Source: a virus. Taken from it: a DNA stretch of 24,692 nt. The notes beneath the pieces are model-generated. The model searched no databases and had not been told where the DNA came from. It saw only the letters and a list, made by a program, of their open reading frames with translations. The DNA lies in the IMG/VR virus record IMGVR_UViG_3300007346_005714, positions 1 through 24,692 of that record, one strand, 5' to 3'. A program made the translations under genes and the position numbers. Positions 6,181-13,658 of this stretch are shown one piece after another (positions within the stretch are counted from its first letter, which is position 1; every line of letters starts with the position of its first letter).

Positions 6181-7941
6181 ATGGGAGCATTATTAGAAAG
6201 CGGTCTTGTAGGTAACATCGGTCTTAAGCACTTGAAAGTTATCAAAGAAGACACTATTAACAAATGGGACAAATTAGGTTTCTTAGATGGACTTAAAGGT
6301 CACTTGAAAGAAAACGTTGCACAGTTGTATGAGAACCAAGCTTCTCACCTAATCAACGAAGCATCATCAGCGGACGGTTCAGGTTCATTCGAAACTGTAG
6401 TTTTCCCAATCGTGAGAAGAGTATTCTCAAAATTATTAGCGAACGATATCGTATCTGTTCAAGCTATGAACTTACCAATCGGTAAATTGTTCTACTTCGT
6501 ACCAATGATTCAGAAGGGTCAAAATGGTCCAGGTTCACACGAAAAACCATTCGGAGCACCAGGTGCATCGACAGACATTAACCAAGGTTATGGTGCTGAC
6601 GGTTACGAAAAGAACTTGTATGACCAATTCTACGAAGGTGAAGTACCAGCTTCAAACCCAGAAGGTTTGTTCGATTACTCTAAAGGTCAGTATTCAGCAC
6701 TAACTCGTGACCTTGGAAACGTTAGATGGGACGGTTCTGAATTAGTTACTGCTACGGCTGGTTACTACACTGGTGAGCAAAGACAAGTTCTTGTTGCATT
6801 ATCAGGTTTCTCTTCTGCAGGTGCGGGTAAATTGATTGGTCCTGATGGTCAAGAAATGGATACTGAAGACTTCTTAGCTTCTTTGGAAGTTAAAACTTCA
6901 GGTAGTTCACCGGCAGCATACTGGAACTTTAACGTAGTAACTCAGAAATACGGTAAAGGTATGGTTCAGTATGGTTCTGAAACTCAAACTAACTTCTACT
7001 CAAGTCCAGCAGGTCCAGGTGGTTCTTACGATAACATCTGTGATGTTACCGGAATTATTTACTTGGCAGTTGACACTTCAGAAGTTGCAGGTATCGGTTC
7101 TAACTCATTAGACGGATACTCAGGTCATACATTCACTGCGACACCTGCATTCCAAGCAACTTACAGAGTTTACAAAACTTTGGAATTTGAAGATGCAATT
7201 GGTGAGGTTTCTTTCGACCTACAGTCTGTAACAGTATCTGTAACTGAAAGAAAATTAAGAGCACAATGGTCTCCAGAATTGGCACAAGACGTTTCTGCAT
7301 TCCACAACATCGACGCTGAAGCTGAATTGACAGCTTTATTGTCTGAGCAAGTTGCGGCAGAAATCGACCGTGAAATCTTAAGAGACTTGAGAAAAGGTGC
7401 AGCGTGGTCACTTAGATGGGACTACAACGGATGGAAGAGAATTTCTAACGGTTCTATTAACTACAACCAAAAAGATTGGAACCAAACGTTGATTACTGCG
7501 ATTAACCAAATCTCAGCTCAAATCCACAAGTCAACTCTTAGAGGTGGTGCTAACTGGATTGTTGTTTCTTCTGAAATTTCAGCAATCTTTGACGATTTAG
7601 AATACTTCCACGTATCTAACGCGGCACCTGACCAAGACCAATACAACATGGGTATTGAGAGAGTAGGTACATTATCAGGTAGATATCAAGTATATCGTGA
7701 CCCTTACTTCCCACCTAACCAAGTATTGTTAGGACACAAAGGTTCTTCTTTGTTGGATACAGGTTACGTTTACGCACCATATGTACCACTACAGTTGACT
7801 CCAACTATGTATAACCCATTCAACTTTACACCAATCAAGGGTATCATGACTAGATACGCTAAGAAAATGGTTAACAACCGTTTCTACGGTGTAATTAAAG
7901 TTGACGGTGTTAGAACATTCAACTTAAACCAATTAAGATAA
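6181..7941 (+). CDS. 23: Major capsid protein, T4 gp23-like
   Basis: HK97-fold protein forming the head shell, 586 residues (T4: 521). The N-terminal 60 residues form a charged helical propeptide ending HLINE/ASSADGSG; the I58-N59-E60/A61 bond fits the T4-type protease site (T4 cleaves after residue 65), so the mature chain should be about 526 residues. Further family-like segments are FETVVFPIVRRVFSKL, LRAQWSPELAQDVSAFHNID with ELTALLSEQVAAEIDREIL, and the C-terminal YDPYF-like YRDPYFPPNQVLLGHKG and FTPIKGIMTRYAKKMV. The start is the ATG at 6181, 25 bases after the scaffold stop, after an A-rich leader. No R-TATTTAT-W element lies in this gap, so it is probably cotranscribed with the scaffold gene. 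A strong terminator follows. Confidence 0.96.
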   Translation: MGALLESGLVGNIGLKHLKVIKEDTINKWDKLGFLDGLKGHLKENVAQLYENQASHLINEASSADGSGSFETVVFPIVRRVFSKLLANDIVSVQAMNLPIGKLFYFVPMIQKGQNGPGSHEKPFGAPGASTDINQGYGADGYEKNLYDQFYEGEVPASNPEGLFDYSKGQYSALTRDLGNVRWDGSELVTATAGYYTGEQRQVLVALSGFSSAGAGKLIGPDGQEMDTEDFLASLEVKTSGSSPAAYWNFNVVTQKYGKGMVQYGSETQTNFYSSPAGPGGSYDNICDVTGIIYLAVDTSEVAGIGSNSLDGYSGHTFTATPAFQATYRVYKTLEFEDAIGEVSFDLQSVTVSVTERKLRAQWSPELAQDVSAFHNIDAEAELTALLSEQVAAEIDREILRDLRKGAAWSLRWDYNGWKRISNGSINYNQKDWNQTLITAINQISAQIHKSTLRGGANWIVVSSEISAIFDDLEYFHVSNAAPDQDQYNMGIERVGTLSGRYQVYRDPYFPPNQVLLGHKGSSLLDTGYVYAPYVPLQLTPTMYNPFNFTPIKGIMTRYAKKMVNNRFYGVIKVDGVRTFNLNQLR

Positions 7942-7962
7942 TATATCTTAATATGATAATAG

Positions 7963-7989
7963 AAAGGGGACCATTGGTCCCCTTTTTTT
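7963..7989. terminator. Terminator after the capsid gene, probably bidirectional
   Basis: A ten-base perfect stem AAAGGGGACC/GGTCCCCTTT with loop ATT is followed by a T-tract on the + strand. On the - strand it lies right behind the 7988-8173 gene and the stem is followed by TTT, a weaker exit signal. Confidence 0.88.
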
Positions 7990-8173
7990 ATTTCCTATAT
8001 TTTCGTCTACAAAATGGTGATTCTTCACCAAAATACATACATCTTAATAATTCTATTTCAATACGTAAAGGTTGAAACTCATCACCTGTATGTGGACGAT
8101 GACCTTCATTAATTGCCTTCATAATGGTCAATTCATTTTTGACAATTATTGAACTCATTTCATTTTTTGTCAT
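7988..8173 (-). CDS. Unknown 61-residue protein
   Basis: A short protein without a family I can name: KNEMSSIIVKNELTIMKAINE (helical; quoted in part as SSIIVKNELTIMKAINE), then HRPHTGDEF and a basic C-terminus with two Cys (LLRCMYFGEESPFCRRKYRK). Evidence that it is real is mainly positional. It fills the space between two terminators, one ending the gene upstream of it and one at its own stop codon, and no alternative ORF explains the stretch. No promoter is visible in the short gap before its ATG, and the upstream hairpin should stop most read-through, so expression would need leaky termination or a promoter I do not see. Confidence 0.5.
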   Translation of the reverse strand: MTKNEMSSIIVKNELTIMKAINEGHRPHTGDEFQPLRIEIELLRCMYFGEESPFCRRKYRK

Positions 8174-8190
8174 AATAATATAGTTTGCAT

Positions 8191-8216
8191 AAAAAAGGGG
8201 GTTTTTACACCCCCAA
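8191..8216 (-). terminator. Terminator after the 8236-8652 gene
   Basis: On the minus strand a GGGGGT/ACCCCC stem with a six-base loop is followed by six T residues (8191-8196). It lies 20 bases after the stop of the lysine-rich protein gene. Confidence 0.85.
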
Positions 8217-8235
8217 TTTATCGAATAACAATAAA

Positions 8236-8652
8236 TTATTCTGTTACTTCTTCAACAGGTTGTTCTGTTGGAGTTTCGTCTGTCGGAGTATCCGCAGGTT
8301 TTGTAATTGTTCTGATTGCTTTTGAAAGTGTTTCACTTTCCTCCATTGTGTAAGCGTTTCTTGAGTGAGCTGCTCTTGCCGCCTGAACTAAGATGTAAAG
8401 ACCTTGGTCAGGAGTCATATTTGTGATGAAGTTATCCAAATCAGATGTTTGGTTGTAATTGATGCTACCGAACAAGTTACCGATTGGTTTTGGAGTTTCA
8501 GTCTCAGTTACTTTTTCTTGAGTTGTTTCATCCAAAACTTGGTTTACTTGTTCTTCAACAGGTGCCTCAACTTTTGTTTCTTCGGCTTTCTTACGAGTTG
8601 TCGTTTTTTTGGTTGCAGTTGTACCTTCTGCAGTTTTCTTTGGTCTAGCCAT
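8236..8652 (-). CDS. Unknown protein with lysine/threonine-rich tail
   Basis: 138 residues in three parts: a basic, disordered N-terminus (MARPKKTAEGTTATKK and onward, RPKK being AT-hook-like), a central folded segment of about 60 residues (NLFGSINYNQTSDLDNF, then DQGLYILVQAARAAHSRNAY and EESETLSKAIRTI), and a Thr/Pro/Glu-rich acidic tail. I recognise this only as a type of small phage protein and know no function. The tail composition resembles histone H1-like or DNA-binding proteins, but the central part has no recognised DNA-binding fold. It is divergent from the 8734 gene. No clear promoter is seen; the leader is AT-rich. Confidence 0.8.
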   Translation of the reverse strand: MARPKKTAEGTTATKKTTTRKKAEETKVEAPVEEQVNQVLDETTQEKVTETETPKPIGNLFGSINYNQTSDLDNFITNMTPDQGLYILVQAARAAHSRNAYTMEESETLSKAIRTITKPADTPTDETPTEQPVEEVTE

Positions 8653-8689
8653 AATTCTAAATTTAGTTTTTATTTAATGTTATTCTCGA

Positions 8690-8698
8690 ATATTTATT
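8690..8698 (+). promoter_or_regulatory. R-TATTTAT-W element before the 8734 gene
   Basis: ATATTTATT lies 2 bases before the ATG at 8701 and 35 before the in-frame ATG at 8734. If it is a promoter, transcripts begin too late for the 8701 start, which favours 8734. Confidence 0.45.
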
Positions 8699-8733
8699 AT
8701 ATGAATAGTAAAACAAACATTCAAGTCAATAAT

Positions 8734-9627
8734 ATGTCAAAATATCTATTAAGTGAAGATTTAGCCGTTTGGTTTGGTAAAAAAAAGAAGAAAAAAGGTT
8801 CTTCTCAACCAAAAGGACCGTGGGTTAATATCTGTAAGAAGAAAAAGGGTGGTGGTCATCCACCGTGTGGACGTAAGGATGCTGACAAGGGGGCTTACCC
8901 TGTTTGTCGTGCCGCTGGTGTGGCAGGTAAAATGAGCCAATCTGAAAAAGACTCTGCTTGTCGTAGAAAAAGAGAAAAGGAAAAGAAAGACCCTCAATCG
9001 GGTAAAGGACAAAAACCGACACGTATTAAAATCAAAAACCATAAAAAGAAATCTAAAAAAGAATCTGTGGATACAAAGTTAATTCAAAACATTCTTAGTG
9101 AGTTTATTGAAACTAAGACAACGATTTCTGAGGAGATGCAATATCATATAGATAATAAGATATCTATTTCTGAAGGATTGTTCCGTAGAGGAAGTGATAA
9201 GTATTTTGAGGTTATCAACGAAGCGAGAAAACTTAGAGATAAAGGTTTTTATGTTAATGAAGAGGATAACGAATTATTGAATAGTGATTTGGGTAAATTC
9301 TTCATTTATGAAGGTGAGAGATTACCGTTAGATTTCCCAATTGTTAACGAAGCCGAATATAAAGGTAAGGATGTTGAATTAAACAAACCTAAATCAGGTG
9401 GTCCTAAGAAATGGTATGTTTATGTCCGTAATCCTAAGACGGGTAAAGTTAAAAAGGTAAGTTACGGTTCCCCTGTTATGACTGCAAAATGGAATGACCC
9501 AGAAGCGAGAAAGAGTTTTGCTGCGAGACACCAATGTGATAAGAAAAAAGACAAAACTAAGGCTGGTTATTGGGCGTGTAGAGCACATAAAGATTTTGGT
9601 AAGAATGTACCTGGAAGATTTTGGTAA
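8734..9627 (+). CDS. Cys/Lys-rich multidomain phage protein
   Basis: 297 residues from the ATG at 8734; the ATG at 8701 would add 11 but sits only 2 bases after a promoter-like element. Residues 15-110 are extremely basic with Cys at 34, 45, 58 and 76 (WVNICKKKK, HPPCGRKDADKGAYPVCRAA, SACRRK), a possible metal-binding domain. A helical middle carries several protease-like sites: L121-S-E, I145-S-E/G148, I161-N-E/A164 and V204-N-E/A207. The C-terminal domain (about 207-297) reads GGPKKWYVYVRNPKTGKVKK, ARKSFAARHQCD and GYWACRAHKDFG, a module I have seen in many marine T4-like phage proteins but whose function is not known. Inference: a DNA-associated head-internal protein trimmed by the prohead protease. 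Its stop overlaps the next start (TAATG). Confidence 0.85.
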   Translation: MSKYLLSEDLAVWFGKKKKKKGSSQPKGPWVNICKKKKGGGHPPCGRKDADKGAYPVCRAAGVAGKMSQSEKDSACRRKREKEKKDPQSGKGQKPTRIKIKNHKKKSKKESVDTKLIQNILSEFIETKTTISEEMQYHIDNKISISEGLFRRGSDKYFEVINEARKLRDKGFYVNEEDNELLNSDLGKFFIYEGERLPLDFPIVNEAEYKGKDVELNKPKSGGPKKWYVYVRNPKTGKVKKVSYGSPVMTAKWNDPEARKSFAARHQCDKKKDKTKAGYWACRAHKDFGKNVPGRFW

Positions 9628-10157
9628 TGGTATACGAACAGGAAAATATCGGTAAGTATAAATTCAAAAGAGTATTCACTGAAAATGTGGAGACGGATGA
9701 ACTTATTTGGCACCGTGATAGAGAAGATAGAAAGGTTTATGTTGAATCGGGTAATGATTGGATGTTACAGATAGATAATGAACTACCTCAGGTCTTGCAA
9801 GAGGGACAAACTTATTTCATCCCTAAGATGACATATCACAGAGTAATTAAAGGTACTGGTGACCTTAAAATCATTATTGATGAATCTTCAAACTATGTGA
9901 GGGTTCCAAAAACAATCAAAGAAAACGCAAAGAAAGGTGTTTATTACTCAAAAAGAGAGGGTAAGGTAAACCGTATTGCACTTTCGTTAGTTGAGAATGA
10001 ATACGTATCTAAAGATTTATTAAAAGAAATCAAACACATTTTAGATGGTCAAAAGATTTTGTCGGAATCAATAAAAAAGTCCGACTTAAAAAAATCGGAC
10101 TTCTATTCTTTGGGAGGAGAAAATACCTATAAATGGGTATTAAGACACCTAGTGTAA
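9627..10157 (+). CDS. Cupin-like protein coupled to the 8734 gene
   Basis: 176 residues. The ATG at 9627 overlaps the previous stop as TAATG, so translation is probably coupled; a TTG at 9621 is a poorer start. Residues 18-90 look like a cupin beta-barrel: DELIWHRDREDRKVYV, then LPQVLQEGQTYFIPKMTYHRV (shown here as VLQEGQTYFIPK and MTYHRVIKGTG), with His29 and His71 as possible metal ligands in the usual two-motif arrangement. The C-terminal half is Lys-rich and helical and contains LSE/S, a possible protease site, and the repeat KKSDLKKSDF, whose DNA forms a hairpin read as a terminator on the other strand. The function is not known; the cupin call is from pattern only. It converges on and overlaps the 10149-10331 gene by nine bases. 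Confidence 0.82.
   Translation: MVYEQENIGKYKFKRVFTENVETDELIWHRDREDRKVYVESGNDWMLQIDNELPQVLQEGQTYFIPKMTYHRVIKGTGDLKIIIDESSNYVRVPKTIKENAKKGVYYSKREGKVNRIALSLVENEYVSKDLLKEIKHILDGQKILSESIKKSDLKKSDFYSLGGENTYKWVLRHLV
10073..10102 (-). terminator. Terminator for the - strand embedded in a + strand gene
   Basis: On the minus strand AAGTCCGA, a ten-base loop and TCGGACTT form an eight-base perfect stem whose end runs into TTTTTT (10073-10078). It lies 47 bases beyond the stop of the 10149-10331 gene, inside the coding region of the opposite cupin-like gene. On the + strand the stem is not followed by T residues. Confidence 0.75.
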
Positions 10158-10331
10158 GTTATTTACCACAGGAGTGGTCATTGGAGGTTTAATTCCCACA
10201 CGATATTTTTGGCTTGTGAAAACTTTTGGTTTGAATAAAGCGAAGTATTCTAATGCGTGTTCCGCAGAGATAGATTGTGTTTCCATAACAATCTTTTCAT
10301 CTTTAATTAATTGATAAGTTGTTTGTGACAT
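10149..10331 (-). CDS. Unknown 60-residue phage protein
   Basis: A small protein with the pattern TTYQLIKDEKIVMETQSIS, AEHALEYFALFKPK and a short basic C-terminus. Short strands followed by a helix are common in small accessory proteins of T4-like phages, but I cannot name a family. It is the last gene of the long - strand gene string, 33 bases after the 10365 gene, and overlaps the 3' end of the convergent cupin-like gene by nine bases. A hairpin inside that convergent gene is placed to terminate its transcript, which supports it being expressed. Confidence 0.7.
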   Translation of the reverse strand: MSQTTYQLIKDEKIVMETQSISAEHALEYFALFKPKVFTSQKYRVGIKPPMTTPVVNNLH

Positions 10332-10364
10332 ATTCGAAGAGTTATTTAAGTTGCAAATATAATA

Positions 10365-10622
10365 TTATTTTTTACCCGGACAATATTTTCCCGAACATTT
10401 TTTGTTTCCATTTACATCGGGCATCTTTCCTTTACATACCTGAACCGCATATCCGTTAGCATAAGCAGATGGGTAAACTTCATATTTAGCCTTTGCAGCC
10501 GTAATACCTCTTTTACACAGCGTTGTGTCTTTTTTCTTCTTTTTAGATTTTTTCTTCTCGTCAATAACTCTTCTGACGATTTGTTCTAACATGTCTTCAG
10601 TGATGGTGATTACCTTTTTCAT
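10365..10622 (-). CDS. Cys-rich basic protein with protease-type N-terminal tag
   Basis: 85 residues. The N-terminus MKKVITITEDMLEQIVRRVI ends in I20-D21-E22/K, matching the I-x-E cleavage pattern of the prohead protease and closely resembling the tag of the 3193 protein (short strand ITIT, acidic residue, then an amphipathic helix). A lysine run (KKKSKKKKKD) follows, then a compact domain with four Cys: TLCKRGITAAKAKYEV, YPSAYANGYAVQVCKGK and KKCSGKYCPGKK. The YPSAYANGYAVQVCKG stretch is one I know from many marine phage proteins of unknown function; the Cys arrangement could bind zinc. The ATG overlaps the stop of the upstream 499-residue structural protein (ATGA), so the two are probably made together. 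Probably a small internal or surface head/tail component. Confidence 0.82.
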   Translation of the reverse strand: MKKVITITEDMLEQIVRRVIDEKKKSKKKKKDTTLCKRGITAAKAKYEVYPSAYANGYAVQVCKGKMPDVNGNKKCSGKYCPGKK

Positions 10623-12118
10623 TTTCTGTTAACTATTTGGAATTGAACCTCTCTTTTATAAGTATTGACTTCACGGTCAGAAACCACCTTCATATCGATA
10701 TAATATTCGTTTGGTATCTTATCTCTCATATCAAACATAAAGAAGTAACCATCAGCTGCTCTGTTGATTTTTGTCCAATCCTGAACCTGAACTTCAGTTG
10801 ACCCTTCCTTAACGTAAACTCTGTAGTAAGCATCTACATTAGTAATCATCTCTTTTGCAGTATATGCCTTTTTGATGGTTACGTTTACTTTTCTAATATC
10901 AGAAGATAAAATCTTCTCACCCTGTTTGATTCCGTTAAAATCGAAACCATACATCTTAGGTTCTTGTGTTTCTGTTCCAATAGTGAAATAGTTTTCACCT
11001 TTCTGTAAAACAAACTCATTCTCCACAACAGGTAAGTCCTCACCGTTATACTTTAAGTTATCCCATCTGTCGTAATACATACATGGGACCGTGTCTGAAG
11101 TAATTGCCGGTACGGAAATCTCATACATACCTAATGTTCTTGAACATGCGGTATATTCACCAATCAACACATCATCAGCATCATAAATCTTAACTGTTGG
11201 GTCTTCATCCAATGATATTGGATTACCGGCAACATAAGTGTATAAGAATAATTTGTTTGTTTTATTTTCGTAAAATGTATATCTATCATCCTCAACTAAA
11301 TCATTATAGTTGGTTTCAAGATATGGCTCGTAGAACGTTTGAGTGTGGCGTGAGAAGAAACCCACTGCATAATTCTCAGTCATCCCAGTAATGTTTTCAA
11401 CATCAGGTACAAATGCAATTCCCCAACCTGAGTGGTTTGCAGTTCCACCTGTGATAAGAGAGTTAATCTCATCAGTCATATCAAATTCAATATCTTCATT
11501 ACCAAACTCAAAATGTTGAGTATCAACAATAGTTAATCCTGAATAATTTAATCCGGTAATTTGGTTTGAGTTGGTGTTGTCGTAGATACCTGGTAGTGAC
11601 CAATTTTTAACTGTCGTTCTTTGATACCAGTTTACAGGTCGGTCAGAAAAAGATTTATCGGTTGCCAGTTCCTGAGAAACTGACATCGCGTTTGAACTAT
11701 TAAGGGCTGTTGAAGAGTTGTAGTAATCATACCCAACACCTTCGTCCCATAACTGAGGGTTACCTGTTGAACCTGATACTTTAGGGATTCTAAATAATAC
11801 CAAATCAAATGATGTTGCTCTTCTTCTTCCGTTTGACCACGTGGTGTTCAATAACTCCTCATCAAATGAAGAGGTGTTAGTCATCTTAAGAGTGTGGGTC
11901 ATATCAAAGGTACAACCTGTTGAAATGGTCCCGTCGGCAATCTTTGCATTCAACTGAGATAAGTCCAAATCAAAGATAAAACGACTATAACCCATGGGGG
12001 ATATGACGTTATCTACTCTACCAAAGAATAATTCAACAACAGGGTTTCTACCTGTGTTGGTATAAGAGTTAAAAATTAACGTATCGTTTTTACTAAAATA
12101 TGACTTATGAACAGACAT
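10619..12118 (-). CDS. Large beta-rich virion protein, DNRLRE-like N-terminus
   Basis: 499 residues, probably a virion surface or tail/baseplate-associated protein. The N-terminal 270 residues resemble the DNRLRE/CBM96 type of beta-sandwich: GRNPVVELFFGRVDN, SRFIFDLDLSQL, FDMTDEINSLI, NHSGWGIAFVPD and the closing FYEPYLETNYND. Two or three further beta domains follow (TVKIYDADDVLIGEYTA; KVNVTIKKAYTAKEM; TYKREVQFQIVNRK), with Ig-like strand patterns. No signal peptide or transmembrane segment is present. Such proteins often act in attachment or decoration, but the exact role is unproven. It follows the baseplate genes after 22 bases and carries its own R-TATTTAT-W element, implying strong late expression. 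A short Cys-rich protein is coupled behind it. Confidence 0.8.
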   Translation of the reverse strand: MSVHKSYFSKNDTLIFNSYTNTGRNPVVELFFGRVDNVISPMGYSRFIFDLDLSQLNAKIADGTISTGCTFDMTHTLKMTNTSSFDEELLNTTWSNGRRRATSFDLVLFRIPKVSGSTGNPQLWDEGVGYDYYNSSTALNSSNAMSVSQELATDKSFSDRPVNWYQRTTVKNWSLPGIYDNTNSNQITGLNYSGLTIVDTQHFEFGNEDIEFDMTDEINSLITGGTANHSGWGIAFVPDVENITGMTENYAVGFFSRHTQTFYEPYLETNYNDLVEDDRYTFYENKTNKLFLYTYVAGNPISLDEDPTVKIYDADDVLIGEYTACSRTLGMYEISVPAITSDTVPCMYYDRWDNLKYNGEDLPVVENEFVLQKGENYFTIGTETQEPKMYGFDFNGIKQGEKILSSDIRKVNVTIKKAYTAKEMITNVDAYYRVYVKEGSTEVQVQDWTKINRAADGYFFMFDMRDKIPNEYYIDMKVVSDREVNTYKREVQFQIVNRK

Positions 12119-12131
12119 TGCAACTTTTTAC

Positions 12132-12140
12132 TATAAATAC
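12132..12140 (-). promoter_or_regulatory. R-TATTTAT-W element before the 499-residue virion gene
   Basis: On the minus strand GTATTTATA, 13 bases before the ATG, overlapping the gap behind the gp5-like gene. The opposite strand reads TATAAATAC, which contains the T4 late-promoter core, but pointing away from the gene. Confidence 0.45.
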
Positions 12141-13658
12141 TTAGTTAAGACGAATATTTTTGTTTAAGACCTTATTAGTTGCGTCAATAAGTTCTTTTAG
12201 TAAATCATTTAGTTGAGTTCCGTCTGTAGATACAGGTGCTGGTGGTAAACCTGGATAAGGGTGGACGTGAGTTGATAAGAATTGAACAATCAAACTTATC
12301 AGGTCCAAAAGTTCTTCACCTCTAACCATTGACGATGTCTTTGGTTGAATCTCATCCACCATCTTTGTTTGAGTGATACCATATAGAGTATCGTTAAAAT
12401 CTATAGCCGACTTAGCCGGATTCACAGTATCCTGAGATAAAAGATAAACCTGTTTAGCACCCATAAATGCCGCGGTATTCTCCTGATTTAATATTCTTTT
12501 TGGTCTGACATATTCCTTCTTCGTCTTTTTTGGAACAGAGGTTTTTAACTTCTTATCGTAAATCAAACCATTACCCAATAATGTGGTGATGTATTTTGAT
12601 GGGCTAACCAATTGAAACAAGGTGCTCAGATTTGAGAATATTGCAGGATTTGAACTCGCATCCACTGACCTCACTTTGTTAACATCACTAGCGTTTGGTC
12701 TGTAATAGAACGGGAATTGATTGTTAATTAATGTTCCATCGTCTAAACGACCTTCAACTATCTGTTCCATAAACTTATTGATGGTTGACGCCACTTCCTC
12801 TAATGGTATTGGACCAAATCTTTTAATATATTGAGGTTGAATAAAGTTAGTGATATCAGATAAAACTCCAACAGCATTTGCCATTGTTGACCCTGATGTA
12901 TCATCGGCGATAACATTGTATAGAATAATTTGACCTGTAAATGCACTCATGGAGTTGCTCGGATTGTCAATATGATATTCTATCAGTTTTCGGATATTGG
13001 TATCCTGAGATTGTAATACAAACCTTTTTTGTAATGGTGCATATTGTTCTGTTGTCTCATATTTTGAGAGTTGTATAAATGCCCTGTCATTATCCAATGT
13101 CGGAATCTCAGTATTTTGAAATGGTCTGTGTTTTCCTGCACGTAATAAAACCTCACCGTCTTTAAGGATAAGGTCACTATTGTTTCTCCCTAAGATTGCA
13201 ACGTCTTCAGGTTGTGGATAGATACCCACTGCTGTTGGCTTTAACTCCCCATTACCGTCTTTTAGTTTTGGGTATCTAACATTTCTAATACCCGCCTCTA
13301 AGAATGTCTTTGAAGAGTTGTGATTTTCTTCAGATATTCTCGTTGGTGACGAGAATGGTCCCTGAACGTAGAATTGGTTTTTTTGTGTTTTGTTGTTAGG
13401 ATTTGAATACATCACATGGACATACTCATCTACTTTTGGGACCTGATAAACAAAGTATGGTAATAGTGGTAAAAACACAAAAGGGTCTTTTACTCCCCAT
13501 TTGTCAGTCTTTTCATTCCAGTTAGGGATTGAGGCTAAACGGTCACTGATATTTTGGTTTTCAGGGAATACACGAATGCGTCCCATCATAAACGGGTCGT
13601 CATTGTCTACTACCTTACCACCATAAATAATTCTTCTGTAATCCCCTTTTGTTTCCAT
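12141..13658 (-). CDS. 5: Baseplate hub protein with gp5-type OB fold
   Basis: 505 residues. The N-terminal region YRRIIYGGKVVDNDDPFMMG-RIRVFPENQ (8-34) is the OB-fold pattern of T4 gp5 and VgrG-like hub proteins (G-x-V, D-P-x-x-x-G-R-I/V-x-V), followed by FVFLPLLPYFVYQVPKVDEY, the usual hydrophobic run before the hub interface. The protein contains no lysozyme domain, unlike T4 gp5, and no clear triple beta-helix repeats. Near the C-terminus THVHPYPGLPPAP (about 464-476) resembles the His/Pro segment seen in hub/spike proteins. It probably sits at the centre of the baseplate around the tail tip. Its ATG overlaps the stop of the next short gene? In fact its start overlaps the stop of the upstream 66-residue gene as TAATG, implying coupled synthesis. 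Confidence 0.85.
   Translation of the reverse strand: METKGDYRRIIYGGKVVDNDDPFMMGRIRVFPENQNISDRLASIPNWNEKTDKWGVKDPFVFLPLLPYFVYQVPKVDEYVHVMYSNPNNKTQKNQFYVQGPFSSPTRISEENHNSSKTFLEAGIRNVRYPKLKDGNGELKPTAVGIYPQPEDVAILGRNNSDLILKDGEVLLRAGKHRPFQNTEIPTLDNDRAFIQLSKYETTEQYAPLQKRFVLQSQDTNIRKLIEYHIDNPSNSMSAFTGQIILYNVIADDTSGSTMANAVGVLSDITNFIQPQYIKRFGPIPLEEVASTINKFMEQIVEGRLDDGTLINNQFPFYYRPNASDVNKVRSVDASSNPAIFSNLSTLFQLVSPSKYITTLLGNGLIYDKKLKTSVPKKTKKEYVRPKRILNQENTAAFMGAKQVYLLSQDTVNPAKSAIDFNDTLYGITQTKMVDEIQPKTSSMVRGEELLDLISLIVQFLSTHVHPYPGLPPAPVSTDGTQLNDLLKELIDATNKVLNKNIRLN

Noticed and set aside
8404-8733. Upstream extension of the 8734 frame as far as 8404
   Set aside because: It runs through the opposite 8236-8652 gene and past the promoter-like element; it would add a hydrophobic, Cys/Phe-rich sequence unlike the rest of the protein.
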